The notes: generated by a model from the letters alone, not told the origin. A stretch of 64,000 bases of DNA from an uncultured Collinsella sp. (GCA_934630375.1 CAKTVQ010000007.1:1-64000), one strand, 5' to 3'; shown: positions 7,660-16,159, numbered from the stretch's first letter. Translations and numbers: made by a program.

Positions 7660-8088
7660 ATGTCCAACCAGGGCAAGAAGGTCAAGACCCATTATCGCGG
7701 CACGCTCGATGACGGCACGCAGTTCGATAGCTCCTACGATCGCGGCGAGCCGCTGGAGTTCACCTGCGGCGCCGGTCAGATGATCAAGGGCTTCGACGCC
7801 GCTGTTGTCGACATGCAGGTGGGCGAGAAGAAGACCGTGCACATTCCTGCTGCCGATGCCTACGGCGAGCACAATCCCGAGATGGTTCTGACCTTTCCGG
7901 CCGAACAGGTTCCCAACATCGAGCAGATCGAGAAGGGCATGAAGCTTTTCCTGTCCACGCCGAGCGGTATGCCCGTTCCCGCCGTGGTCATCGACGTAAC
8001 GCCCGAGGCTGTGACGCTCGACGCCAACCACGAGCTGGCCGGCAAGGACCTCAACTTTGATATCGAGCTTGTTGAGGTCGAGGGCTAG
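7660..8088 (+). CDS. slyD: FKBP-type peptidyl-prolyl isomerase, SlyD-like
   Basis: This 142-residue protein has the SlyD layout: an FKBP half (HYRGTLDDGTQFDSS, GQMIKGFD), an inserted flap (residues about 65-120) and the return of the FKBP strand. SlyD enzymes isomerise prolyl bonds, act as chaperones and in several bacteria supply nickel to hydrogenase. The His/Cys-rich C-terminal tail of E. coli SlyD is absent. GGAGG precedes the ATG at 7660. The next gene, a UreE-like protein, starts 3 nt after the stop, so the two form an operon with a nickel theme. Confidence 0.92.
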   Translation: MSNQGKKVKTHYRGTLDDGTQFDSSYDRGEPLEFTCGAGQMIKGFDAAVVDMQVGEKKTVHIPAADAYGEHNPEMVLTFPAEQVPNIEQIEKGMKLFLSTPSGMPVPAVVIDVTPEAVTLDANHELAGKDLNFDIELVEVEG

Positions 8089-8091
8089 AGT

Positions 8092-8670
8092 ATGCCTGAG
8101 CGCTTGGTTTCGACGACATGCTTGGGAAATCTCAACGATCCGTCCTATGAACTCCTGCTTCGCCGGAAGCTGGGCGGCGTCTTTGAAGTTGACGAGCTGC
8201 TGCTCGATTGGGACCAGGCTGATGTATGCGCGTTTGTGGGCGTGACGGAGCTGGGGCGCACGGTCGATGTTCGGCTGGATACTGCCGACGGCGGTCGTCT
8301 TGTCGACGGCGACGTGCTCGCCGTCGACCGTTCGGGCGTGGTGCCCGTGGCGGTTGTCGTGCGCCTGCGCAGCGCCGAGGTTTATTTGGTCGAAGTTGAC
8401 CGCATGGACCCGATTGCGCTCGCGCATGCGTGCTGGGAGATCGGCAATATGCATGCGCCGCTTTTCCGAGGCGATTCGGACGAGCATACCGTGCGCATGT
8501 ATACACCGGTGCAGCCTGTTTTGGGCCGCATGCTCCGGGGCGTCGAGGGCGTTCGACTCTCGACGGTTACCCGTGAACTCGATGCGGACCGGCGCTTTGC
8601 GTCGTGTGCGGCGGATGCCGTTGTGAGTATGGCTCCAGACTTTACGATCGTAAAGAAGGCGCGCGGTTAA
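8092..8670 (+). CDS. UreE-like nickel metallochaperone without urease
   Basis: The 192-residue product resembles urease accessory protein UreE over its whole length: an N-terminal LGNLNDP segment, the DGDVLAVD strand and the C-terminal ferredoxin-like domain with DPIALAHACWEIGNMHAPLF, where His121 matches the nickel ligand of GNRHxP. No urease gene lies in the window. It starts 3 nt after slyD and shares its terminator. I infer a role in nickel handling, perhaps for hydrogenase or another nickel enzyme. The match is from family memory, so I keep the name generic. Confidence 0.72.
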   Translation: MPERLVSTTCLGNLNDPSYELLLRRKLGGVFEVDELLLDWDQADVCAFVGVTELGRTVDVRLDTADGGRLVDGDVLAVDRSGVVPVAVVVRLRSAEVYLVEVDRMDPIALAHACWEIGNMHAPLFRGDSDEHTVRMYTPVQPVLGRMLRGVEGVRLSTVTRELDADRRFASCAADAVVSMAPDFTIVKKARG

Positions 8671-8683
8671 CGTGCGTATAAGT

Positions 8684-8723
8684 AAGACGGACTTTGAGAG
8701 GCAACTATTCAAAGTCCGTCTTT
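8684..8723 (+). terminator. Terminator of the slyD-ureE-like operon
   Basis: AAGACGGACTTTGA pairs with TCAAAGTCCGTCTT across an 11-nt loop and is followed by TTTC. Confidence 0.8.
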
Positions 8724-8753
8724 CTGTTGATGAGATGCTGTGGGGGAAAGCAT

Positions 8754-9551
8754 ATGGGTCTTGAGGGAATCAAGCTGATTGCATGCGATTTGGACGGCAC
8801 GTTGCTGCATCCGGGGGAGCGCGAGCCGCGTTCCGAGGCCTTTGAGCTCATCGATGAGCTGCATCGTCACGGTATCGTGTTTATGCCGGCGAGCGGCCGT
8901 CAATATGCGAGTTTGCGCTATCTGTTTGCCCCGGTGGCCGATGAGCTCGCCTATGTATGCGAAAACGGAGCCCTGGTGATGAGCGAGGGACGTGCCGTTG
9001 TCAAGCGTTCCATGGAGCGTAGCCTTGCTATGGATATCGCGAATGCCGTGGTTGCGTATCCCCATGCCGACGTGACCCTTTCGTGTGAGGGACACCTCTA
9101 CACCATGAGCGGCAACGATGCGTTTGTTGACCACCTGCGCTATGAGGTCCACTGCGATGTGGCGGTGGTCGACCGCCCCGAGGACATCGACGAGGACGTC
9201 ATTAAGATTGCCTTCCAGACGCCCGAGGTGGATCAGCCGGCGGCCCTGGAGTATTTCGAGCGCCTCTTTAGCGACCGTGTTGACGTGATGACGTCGGGAA
9301 CCGAATGGACCGACTTTATCGGCTTTGATTCGGGCAAGGGGTCCGCGCTTGCCGATTATGGTTGTGCGCTGGGGATCTCACCTAACGAAATGATGGCGTT
9401 TGGCGATAACGAAAACGATCGCGACATGCTCAACGTGGTGGGCCATCCCTATCTGATGGAGAGCTGCAATCCCAGCATGCGCGGTGTCAATGACCGTGTC
9501 CGCTACGTGCGCACGGTCGAAGAGGAGCTGCGTCGTCTACTTGCTGAGTAG
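8754..9551 (+). CDS. Cof-type HAD hydrolase
   Basis: A 265-residue HAD-superfamily phosphatase of the Cof (type IIB cap) group. Motif I is DLDGTLL near the N-terminus, motif II lies in PASGRQ, and the late Lys and Asp motifs are in GKGSAL and GDNENDRDM. Such enzymes dephosphorylate sugar phosphates or cofactors; the substrate is unknown. The ATG at 8754 follows GGGGGA; codons further upstream overlap the preceding terminator. It converges with the Fur-family gene with 15 nt between. Confidence 0.92.
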   Translation: MGLEGIKLIACDLDGTLLHPGEREPRSEAFELIDELHRHGIVFMPASGRQYASLRYLFAPVADELAYVCENGALVMSEGRAVVKRSMERSLAMDIANAVVAYPHADVTLSCEGHLYTMSGNDAFVDHLRYEVHCDVAVVDRPEDIDEDVIKIAFQTPEVDQPAALEYFERLFSDRVDVMTSGTEWTDFIGFDSGKGSALADYGCALGISPNEMMAFGDNENDRDMLNVVGHPYLMESCNPSMRGVNDRVRYVRTVEEELRRLLAE

Positions 9552-9566
9552 GCATGTCCCAAACAT

Positions 9567-9947
9567 CTACCGGCAGTCGGGGCAGAGACCCTCGAAGATG
9601 GTGTAGTGCGACGTGACGTGCCAGCCGATTTGCTCGGACGCCTTGGCGTCGAGCTGGGCATCGAAGGGGAGCGGTACGTCGATGACGCGGCTGCATGAGG
9701 TGCAGATGATATGCGCATGCGGCTCGATCGTGCGATCGAAGCGGCTGCCGCCCGGCGTCTTGATGGAGAGGATCTCGCCGGCGTCGGCCAAGAGATTGAG
9801 ATTGCGGTAGACCGTACCGCGGCTGATTTTGTCATCCTGTGCGCGCACGACGTTGTAGATTTCGTCGGCGGTGGGATGGTTGTAGCTTTGGCGCACGGCG
9901 TCAAGAACCAGCTTTCGCTGCCTGGTATTCCTTCTTTGCACCGCCAT
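9567..9947 (-). CDS. Fur/PerR-family transcriptional regulator
   Basis: A 126-residue metal-dependent repressor. The N-terminal winged helix (residues 1-80) contains HPTADEIYNVVR and SRGTVYRNLNLL. The C-terminal dimer domain has HAHIICTSCSRV and a final CPDC, the two CxxC pairs that hold structural zinc. The layout resembles PerR, but I cannot separate PerR, Fur and Zur by eye. GAGGCGAGG lies before the ATG at 9947. A dyad just upstream suggests autoregulation. Confidence 0.93.
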   Translation of the reverse strand: MAVQRRNTRQRKLVLDAVRQSYNHPTADEIYNVVRAQDDKISRGTVYRNLNLLADAGEILSIKTPGGSRFDRTIEPHAHIICTSCSRVIDVPLPFDAQLDAKASEQIGWHVTSHYTIFEGLCPDCR

Positions 9948-9964
9948 GCGCCTCGCCTCTTTTC

Positions 9965-9980
9965 TACAAACGGTTGTAGG
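9965..9980 (-). promoter_or_regulatory. Inverted repeat before the Fur-family gene (putative operator)
   Basis: CTACAAACGGTTGTAG is an inverted repeat with 6-bp arms, 18 nt before the start codon. Its size and position suit an autoregulatory Fur/PerR-like site, although the sequence is not the classic PerR box. Confidence 0.5.
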
Positions 9981-10008
9981 TAAATGATACCGTATTTAGC
10001 ACACAATA

Positions 10009-10419
10009 CTAATAACGAGGAATGAAACCGTCTTCATTGGCAAGTGGGGCTTGGGCCTGGGCTTCTACGAGGCGAAAGCGCGTTCCCATGCGCTCGTAGG
10101 AGGCGTGAAGCGCCTCGAGATGAGATAGGATGTTTGCCGGAGCTCCCTGTATCTCCATCTCGACTGAACCGTCTTCCATGTTACGCACCCAGCCGGTGAG
10201 TGCGCGTGCCTGCGCGAGGTTGGTGTTGGTAAAGCGAAAACCGACGCCCTGGACTTGCCCCGCCCAGCGCAGGAAAAAGCGCAGGGGAGTGTCTTGAGTG
10301 GCCTCGTCGCTTGCGAGCACAGTAAGCCTGCGGCGCAGTTCGAGCTCGACGTTTGATGGTTTTTGAGGCTCTCGACTGCCGCCGGTGACGCTGGAGAAGA
10401 ACGTATCGAAGAGGCCCAT
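10009..10419 (-). CDS. acyP: Acylphosphatase domain protein
   Basis: Acylphosphatases hydrolyse the carboxyl-phosphate bond of acyl phosphates. The domain occupies about residues 45-136 and contains the phosphate loop and Arg in GQVQGVGFRFT and the catalytic Asn region GWVRNMEDGSVEMEIQG. The first 40 or so residues form an extra basic N-terminal segment. The ATG at 10419 is only 2 nt from the stop of the upstream oxidoreductase, so translation is probably coupled; no strong Shine-Dalgarno was found. Confidence 0.85.
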   Translation of the reverse strand: MGLFDTFFSSVTGGSREPQKPSNVELELRRRLTVLASDEATQDTPLRFFLRWAGQVQGVGFRFTNTNLAQARALTGWVRNMEDGSVEMEIQGAPANILSHLEALHASYERMGTRFRLVEAQAQAPLANEDGFIPRY

Positions 10420-10421
10420 CG

Positions 10422-11528
10422 CTATGCCTGCTTGCCTGCGTCGGCCGGGAAGGTTATGCCGGCCTGCTGGCGCACGGCATCCATGATGCGCAGCGAGACG
10501 AGCGTGACATCGCGGTAGTGGCCAAGCTCGTGGCGTCCCGCCGGGGTCTCCCAAATCTCTTCCTTAACGTTATCGATGCCGCCGATGGCGGTGATAAAGT
10601 CTGTGAGTTCGTATTCCATAGTGTTGCTCGATTTGGGCAGGTCGAGCACGCGGCCGTTGTCGCCCTGTTCGCGCGGCGCCTCGGTCGCCGAGCCGCGTAC
10701 GACATCGCCGCGATAGTCGATGCGGACATTGCGGGGCGTGGACAGATGGTCGATCTGGATAGTGCCACGCTCGCCTTCGATCTGCGAGGGTAGCAGGTCA
10801 TTCGTTATTTTGGAGTGCGCGAGCTCGACGGAGATACGGCCACCGCCGTAGCTGGCGAGGATGGAACCGCAGCCGTCGATGGGGCCGTGCGTGAGCTGTC
10901 GCGTGGCGGGGTCGAGCAGAGTAGCCATGCTCGTAAGGCCGGAGGGCATGCCGAAAATCTCGACCATGGGCTCGACGGTGTAGACGCCAATGTCCATGAG
11001 GGAACCCGATGCCATATTGCAGTCGAAGATATTGGTGGCGCGTCCCGCGAGAATCTCGTTGTAGCGCGAGGAATATTTGCCAAAGCGTAATGAGGCGCGG
11101 CGGATGGGGGCGATCTCGCCCAGGGCGTCCTCGATGGCGTGGAAGGCGGGGTCGTGGAGGGGACGCATGGCCTCGAGGGCCACGACACCTGCTGCCTCGG
11201 CAGCGCGGAAGACTTCCAGCGCCTGCGCTTCGGTGGCGCAGAAGGGCTTCTCGACGATGACGTGCTTGCCACCGGCGATGCAGACAAGGGCCTGCTCGTA
11301 GTGAAGCGCATTGGGGCTGCCGATGTAGACGGCGTCGACGTCGTCGGCGGACGCAAGCTCGTCAAGTGCGGTGAAGTTACGCTCGCCGCCGTGTTCGGCG
11401 GTAAAGGCGGCGCCGCGCTCGGCATCGCGCGAGAGCGTGCCCACAAACGCGGCTTGGTCGTTGGCGTTGACGACTTGGATAAAGTCGTCGGTGATCATGG
11501 ATGTACCGATGGTCGCGATGCGCAGCAT
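10422..11528 (-). CDS. Gfo/Idh/MocA-family NAD(P)-dependent oxidoreductase
   Basis: A 368-residue dehydrogenase. The Rossmann N-terminus (MLRIATIGTSMITDDF) is followed by the signature HVIVEKPFCAT with the Lys of the EKP motif; the C-terminal half is the alpha/beta substrate domain. Members oxidise sugars, inositols or related alcohols; the substrate is unknown. I chose the ATG at 11528 after GGGAG. It is co-transcribed with the acylphosphatase gene behind it. Confidence 0.92.
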   Translation of the reverse strand: MLRIATIGTSMITDDFIQVVNANDQAAFVGTLSRDAERGAAFTAEHGGERNFTALDELASADDVDAVYIGSPNALHYEQALVCIAGGKHVIVEKPFCATEAQALEVFRAAEAAGVVALEAMRPLHDPAFHAIEDALGEIAPIRRASLRFGKYSSRYNEILAGRATNIFDCNMASGSLMDIGVYTVEPMVEIFGMPSGLTSMATLLDPATRQLTHGPIDGCGSILASYGGGRISVELAHSKITNDLLPSQIEGERGTIQIDHLSTPRNVRIDYRGDVVRGSATEAPREQGDNGRVLDLPKSSNTMEYELTDFITAIGGIDNVKEEIWETPAGRHELGHYRDVTLVSLRIMDAVRQQAGITFPADAGKQA

Positions 11529-11601
11529 ACGTCTCCCTTGTGTTGTTTGGTCTACAGGATGAGTGTAGCGCGTGGGGATATAAAGCTGCGCGAAAACGCT
11601 A

Positions 11602-12087
11602 TTACAGGTCGCTCTCGTTAAAGCCGGTGTCGATATCGAGGTTGCTGCCGTCGGCCGCCGTGGTGGCGAGCTCATCACAGCGCTCGTTGAGCTCGTGACC
11701 GGCGTGACCCTTAACCCAGATGAACTCAACCTTGTGCTTGCTTTTGGCGGTGAGTAGGCGCTCCCACAGGTCGCGGTTCTTGACGGGTTGCTTGTTGGCG
11801 GTTTTCCATCCGCGCTTTTTCCAGCCGTCGATCCAGTGCTTGTTAAAGGCGTTGACGACATACTGCGAATCGGAATGGACTTCGACCTCGCAAGGGCGGT
11901 TGAGCGCCTCGAGCGCCACGATGACCGCCATGAGTTCCATGCGGTTGTTGGTGGTCTTGGCGTAGCCGCGCGAAAGCTCGGAGGTGAAGGTCTTGCCGGC
12001 GGGGTTGGTGTATTTGAGCACGGCGCCGTAGCCGCCGCGTCCCGGATTTGATCGGGCCGAGCCGTCGGTGTAGATGATGACCTTCAC
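11602..12087 (-). CDS. rnhA: Ribonuclease HI
   Basis: RNase HI cuts the RNA strand of RNA-DNA hybrids. The 161-residue product carries all acidic catalytic residues in their usual contexts: Asp in YTDGSA, Glu in NRMELMA, Asp in SDSQYV and Asp in NERCDELA. The start is GTG at 12087 with AAGGAAG in front. It lies between the LysR-type gene and the oxidoreductase on the same strand with gaps of about 100 and 73 nt. Confidence 0.96.
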   Translation of the reverse strand: MKVIIYTDGSARSNPGRGGYGAVLKYTNPAGKTFTSELSRGYAKTTNNRMELMAVIVALEALNRPCEVEVHSDSQYVVNAFNKHWIDGWKKRGWKTANKQPVKNRDLWERLLTAKSKHKVEFIWVKGHAGHELNERCDELATTAADGSNLDIDTGFNESDL

Positions 12088-12186
12088 GGGCTTCCTTTCG
12101 TTGAGTGCATTTCATGTGAGTGACCATTGTAGCGCCATGCCCGTCGGGGGCTAGCAATCTACGATTTCTACCCCGTCTTCCGACTG

Positions 12187-13089
12187 TTAGTTGGCATGGA
12201 TGATGCGGTTGAGCTCGTCGAGGTATTGCTGCAAGAGGGGAGAGGGCTTGCGCTCGTCGTGCATGATGTAGCCAACGTGCATCGTTGGGGCGTCTGCTAG
12301 CGGGATCGATGCCATGCCCCATTGCATTTCATTGGAGAGGACACCGGTCGACAGGGTGTAACCGTTCGACGTGATAAGTAAGTTAGTAAGTGTTCCGCGG
12401 TCCGAGATTCGTATGTTGCGGTCGCAAGGGATATAGCTAAAAGGTTCCTCGGCGTAATAGAAGGAGTTTGAGGTTCCCTGCTCAAAGCTGTAGCGCGTAT
12501 AGGGCGTGAGGTCGGCAAGGGACAGCTGAGGGCGGCGTGCGAGCGGGTGGCGCTCGCTAACGAAGACGTGGACCGTCGCGTCGAATAGGGGATGGAAGCT
12601 TGCGCGGGTATCGGCGAAGGCCTTCTGCAGAACGCGGGCGTTAAAGTCATCCAGATACAGAATGCCGATATCGCTGCGAAACGCACGGACGTCATCGATG
12701 ATCTGCGATGTGGTGGTCTCGCGCATGATGAACTCGAACTTGCTGTCGCGGCAGCGCTCGACTACGTTGACAAAGGCCTCGACCGAAAAGGCGTAGTGCT
12801 GGGCGGAAATGGCGAGGCGGGCTTGCGGGGTGCCACCGTCCTCGTAGCGTGCCTCGAGCATGTCGGCCTGCTCTACGACCTGGCGCGCATAGCCCAAAAG
12901 CTCGGTGCCGTCGTTGGTGAGCGTGACGCCGCGGCTGGAGCGCGTAAAGATCTCCAGATGGAGCTCTTGTTCTAGGCTTTTGACGGCGTTTGAGATGTTG
13001 GACTGAGCGGTATAGAGGCGCTGAGCTGCGGCGTTGATTGAGCCGGACTCTGCCACGGCGATAAGAAAACGAAGCTGCTGGAGGGTCAT
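12187..13089 (-). CDS. LysR-family transcriptional regulator
   Basis: A 300-residue LysR regulator. The winged helix-turn-helix lies at residues 1-60 (LRFLIAVAESGSINAAAQRLYTAQSNISNAVKSLE) and is followed by a periplasmic-binding-protein-like effector domain. It is divergent from the leader ORF and metY across about 160 nt, the classic arrangement for a regulator and its target, so sulfur or amino acid sensing is likely but not shown. Confidence 0.93.
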   Translation of the reverse strand: MTLQQLRFLIAVAESGSINAAAQRLYTAQSNISNAVKSLEQELHLEIFTRSSRGVTLTNDGTELLGYARQVVEQADMLEARYEDGGTPQARLAISAQHYAFSVEAFVNVVERCRDSKFEFIMRETTTSQIIDDVRAFRSDIGILYLDDFNARVLQKAFADTRASFHPLFDATVHVFVSERHPLARRPQLSLADLTPYTRYSFEQGTSNSFYYAEEPFSYIPCDRNIRISDRGTLTNLLITSNGYTLSTGVLSNEMQWGMASIPLADAPTMHVGYIMHDERKPSPLLQQYLDELNRIIHAN

Positions 13090-13150
13090 CGGTGCCCGTC
13101 CTTTCGATAGCTATCTAAAAAACCGATAACAGGTTAGCGCTTTTAAGTGA

Positions 13151-13179
13151 TTGACCGAGCGAAACAATGCTCGTACTAT
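13151..13179 (+). promoter_or_regulatory. metY promoter with palindromic spacer
   Basis: TTGACC at 13151-13156 and TACTAT at 13174-13179 are 17 nt apart. The spacer is itself an inverted repeat (CGAGC, 8 nt, GCTCG at 13156-13173), a likely operator, possibly for the divergent LysR protein. Confidence 0.65.
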
Positions 13180-13248
13180 TCAAAACACACAAAGGCGGTA
13201 GGTAATTAAGCCGACCACGGAACCGGGATGTCAAAAGGAGGACCGCAT

Positions 13249-13302
13249 ATGAACTGCTTGCCAAGACGAATGCCGGGCTCCTGTTTGCGCCCGTCGGCGT
13301 GA
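13249..13302 (+). CDS. 17-residue leader peptide upstream of metY
   Basis: A short ORF reads MNCLPRRMPGSCLRPSA, preceded by a very strong ribosome site (AAAAGGAGG). Its last third lies inside a hairpin (see 13278-13309). Two Cys and two Met codons in 17, placed before a sulfur-assimilation gene, suggest a translated attenuator sensing charged tRNA, but no family match can be claimed. Confidence 0.5.
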   Translation: MNCLPRRMPGSCLRPSA

Positions 13303-13309
13303 TCAGGAG
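13278..13309 (+). promoter_or_regulatory. Hairpin overlapping the leader ORF
   Basis: CTCCTG (13278-13283) pairs with CAGGAG (13304-13309), with an inner stem GCGCC/GGCGT. The stop codon of the leader ORF lies within the 3' side, so ribosome position would decide whether it folds. Confidence 0.5.
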
Positions 13310-13364
13310 ACAGCGACTTACTTCTCTCTAATTTATTTACTTTTGTTCGATCAAGGAGATCATC

Positions 13365-14675
13365 ATGAGCCAGTTCATCAACAACCCCGAGCACACCTTT
13401 GGTTTCGATACCCTGCAGCTTCACGTTGGCCAGGAGAGTGCCGATCCCGCATCCGACTCCCGCGCCGTGCCTATCTACCAGACCACGAGCTATGTGTTCC
13501 GCAACTCCCAGCACGCCGCCGACCGCTTTGGTCTTGCCGACGCCGGTAACATCTACGGCCGTTTGACCAACTCCACCCAGGGCGTCTTCGAGGACCGTAT
13601 CGCCGCACTCGAGGGTGGCGTGGCAGGTCTCGCCGTCGCCTCCGGTGCTGCTGCCATCACCTATACCCTGCAGGCTCTTGCCCAGGCCGGTGACCACGTG
13701 GTTGCCCAGAAGACCATCTACGGTGGCTCCTACAACCTGCTGGAGCATACGCTCTCCCAGTTTGGCGTCGAGACCACCTTCGTCGATGCCCACAACCTGG
13801 ACGAGGTCGAGGGCGCCATCAAGGACAACACCACGGTCGTCTATCTCGAGACGCTCGGCAACCCCAACTCCGACATCCCCAACATCGACGCCATCTCCGA
13901 GATCGCCAAGAAGCACGGTCTGCCGGTTGTCGTCGACAACACCTTCGGCACCCCGTATCTGTTCCGTCCGCTGGAGCATGGTGCCAACATCGTCGTTCAC
14001 TCCGCAACCAAGTTCATCGGCGGCCACGGCACCTCGCTGGGCGGTGTGATCGTCGACGGCGGTAACTTCGATTGGAAGGCGAGCGGCAAGTATGCGCAGA
14101 TCGCCGAGCCCAACCCCTCCTACCATGGCGTCTCATTTGCCGAGGCTGCCGGTCCCGCCGCCTTCGCAACCTATGTCCGCGCTATCTTGCTGCGTGACGA
14201 GGGCGCCTGCATCAGCCCGTTCAACGCCTGGGTCCTGCTCCAGGGCACCGAGACTCTGTCGCTGCGCGTTGACCGTCATGTCGAGAACACCAAGAAGGTC
14301 GTTGAGTTCCTGGCTGGTGACAGCCATGTCGCCAAGGTGAACCACCCGAGCCTGTCTGAGCACCCCGATCACGAGCTCTATCAGAAGTACTTCCCCAACG
14401 GCGGCGCGTCGATCTTTACCTTTGAGATTAAGGGTGGCCAGGAGGCTGCTTGGAAGTTCATCGATCATCTGCAGGTATTCTCGCTGCTAGCCAACGTGGC
14501 CGACGTCAAGTCGCTCGTCGTGCACCCGGCTACCACCACGCACTCCCAGCTCTCTGCCGAGGAGCTCGCCGAGCAGAACATCACGCCCTCCACGATTCGT
14601 CTTTCCATCGGTACCGAGAACGCCGAGGATATCATTTGGGATCTGAAGCAGGCCTTCGCCGCGCTGGACGAGTAA
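13365..14675 (+). CDS. metY: O-acetylhomoserine sulfhydrylase (MetY-type)
   Basis: A 436-residue PLP enzyme of the Cys/Met metabolism family. MetY makes homocysteine from O-acetylhomoserine and sulfide. The PLP lysine is in HSATKFIGGHGTSLGG and the cofactor aspartate in VVVDNTFGTPYL. Length and the N-terminal FDTLQLHVGQE fit the O-acetylhomoserine group rather than cystathionine gamma-synthase. CAAGGAG precedes the ATG. The leader of about 180 nt holds a translated leader ORF. Confidence 0.93.
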   Translation: MSQFINNPEHTFGFDTLQLHVGQESADPASDSRAVPIYQTTSYVFRNSQHAADRFGLADAGNIYGRLTNSTQGVFEDRIAALEGGVAGLAVASGAAAITYTLQALAQAGDHVVAQKTIYGGSYNLLEHTLSQFGVETTFVDAHNLDEVEGAIKDNTTVVYLETLGNPNSDIPNIDAISEIAKKHGLPVVVDNTFGTPYLFRPLEHGANIVVHSATKFIGGHGTSLGGVIVDGGNFDWKASGKYAQIAEPNPSYHGVSFAEAAGPAAFATYVRAILLRDEGACISPFNAWVLLQGTETLSLRVDRHVENTKKVVEFLAGDSHVAKVNHPSLSEHPDHELYQKYFPNGGASIFTFEIKGGQEAAWKFIDHLQVFSLLANVADVKSLVVHPATTTHSQLSAEELAEQNITPSTIRLSIGTENAEDIIWDLKQAFAALDE

Positions 14676-14736
14676 GGCGACTTGTGCAAGGACCCCTTGC
14701 GACCCGATAGGTATAACTGCATAAAATGCCTGCTCA

Positions 14737-14776
14737 AGGCGCCTGTGCGAACAATGGTTGCACAGGCGCCTTTTTT
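14737..14776 (+). terminator. Terminator of metY
   Basis: A stem of AGGCGCCTGTGC with its complement and an 11-nt loop is followed by TTTTTT. Confidence 0.88.
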
Positions 14777-14987
14777 GCATAGAACGGGTGCAAAAACAGG
14801 GTTTTTGACACGTTTTATGCATTCGAGTTGTGGAAAACTCCTGTTGAGAGGATGTGAGTTTTACGCAATTGACGTGCGCCTTTTGAGTAAAACCGCAGGT
14901 CGCGATCTGCTCGGGGTACTATGCAGCGCGATCGAATCACACGCAGCTCAAACGCAGCAAAAACGCACTACGGAGGTTTCCAGCTAC

Positions 14988-15761
14988 ATGAGGATCGATT
15001 CACGAAAACCGAAAGCCGCCGCCCTTTCCGCCGCTCTGACCGTGGCGCTATTGGCGGGCGCCGGCGCAACTGATGCCCACGCGGCAACACTATCCGATAC
15101 GGTTGGACCTACGCCGTCCGAGACAACGCTGGTGCAGCCCGTTGACTATCGCGGCGATGGTTATGGTTCCATGCAGGAGTGGAACGCCTCGATGGAGGCC
15201 AAGCGCGATTCCCTTGAGATGCGCGCTCAGATCATTCTAAACATGTATGGTGACTATGCCACCGATGACGAGCGCGCTGTGCTGCAGGGCTGTATCGACG
15301 GTGCGGGTAGCCTGTTGACGATGGGGGAGGTCGACGCGAAGTCGACCGAGCTCGATGAGCTGCGCACTGCGCTTGAGGATGCCAAGCGCGAAGCGCTCGA
15401 GGCTGCCGCCGAGGCGGAGGCTGCCGAGGTCGCCCAGGCTTCGTACTACAACGCCGGTTACACTCCGTCCTACGCGTCTGCCGCGTCCTACGCGAACGGA
15501 TCGGGCCTGACGCGCTCTGCGGGTGTTAATAACTACAACGGGCGCCGCGAGACCTATTACAGCAGCAATGTGCTTTATCACTATCGTACGGGCGAATGGA
15601 CTCAGGATTCTGAGGGCTTCTGGCGCGATTCCGACGGCTATTACGTTGTTGCCGCGGGCGATATGGCCCAGGGCTCGACCTTTACGGGCTCCAAGGGTGA
15701 TTGCAAGGTCTATGACTCCGGCTGCGCCGCCGGAACCACCGACTACTACACCGGTTGGTAA
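14988..15761 (+). CDS. Secreted protein with C-terminal 3D/RlpA-like motif
   Basis: The 257-residue product begins with a signal peptide (hydrophobic stretch at residues about 10-30, ending near AHA-AT). A helical, Glu/Ala-rich part follows (about 60-150), then a Tyr/Ser-rich linker and a compact C-terminus with DGYYVVAAGDMAQGS and KVYDSGCAAGTTDYY. That last part resembles, weakly, the 3D or double-psi barrel ends of cell-wall hydrolases. GGAGG lies 11 nt before the ATG at 14988. The 310 nt before it hold the metY terminator and nothing else I can assign. Confidence 0.75.
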   Translation: MRIDSRKPKAAALSAALTVALLAGAGATDAHAATLSDTVGPTPSETTLVQPVDYRGDGYGSMQEWNASMEAKRDSLEMRAQIILNMYGDYATDDERAVLQGCIDGAGSLLTMGEVDAKSTELDELRTALEDAKREALEAAAEAEAAEVAQASYYNAGYTPSYASAASYANGSGLTRSAGVNNYNGRRETYYSSNVLYHYRTGEWTQDSEGFWRDSDGYYVVAAGDMAQGSTFTGSKGDCKVYDSGCAAGTTDYYTGW

Positions 15762-15791
15762 TCTGCCATCAGAGCAAAATAGGCACATGAT

Positions 15792-15842
15792 GGGCGGGCG
15801 TCTTTACTGAGCTTTTAGGCAACGTAAAGCCGCCCTTTCTTT
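15792..15842 (+). terminator. Terminator after the secreted protein gene
   Basis: GGGCGG plus CTTTAC pairs with GTAAAGCCGCCC (a 4-nt bulge), followed by TTTCTTT. Confidence 0.7.
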
Positions 15843-15952
15843 ATGTGCGTTTGAGTTAACAGAGCCCTTACCGTGGCGGTACGCTGGGCGTATGCATGCG
15901 GGGCACACTGGTTCATGAGAAATAAGGTCTTTCTCGTGGAGGAAGTGGTCTC

Positions 15953-16159
15953 ATGAACGCTCGAGATATCGCTATCGCCGCCGTCGCATTGGTACTTGGC
16001 TGTCTTGGCCCTACAGCTGCGTTTGTCGCAGGCATGCAGGGCTCGTGCGGGGCTGCTCCTATTGTGGTCGGCGCGCTCATCGCAGCAGCGCTGCTGGGAA
16101 GTGCGGGCGTGACCCTTTGCCGCGATGACGAGGACGAGACGCCGCAGGTGCGGCGCTAG
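15953..16159 (+). CDS. Small two-helix membrane protein
   Basis: A 68-residue protein with two hydrophobic segments (about residues 6-27 and 34-54) and a charged, acidic-then-basic tail (CRDDEDETPQVRR). GGAGGAAG precedes the ATG. No family is recognised. It stands alone, followed by a terminator. Confidence 0.7.
   Translation: MNARDIAIAAVALVLGCLGPTAAFVAGMQGSCGAAPIVVGALIAAALLGSAGVTLCRDDEDETPQVRR

Noticed and set aside
13186..13364. SAM riboswitch before metY
   Set aside because: None of the SAM-I, SAM-II or SAM-IV core motifs could be found in the leader; the leader ORF explains the conserved-looking region better.
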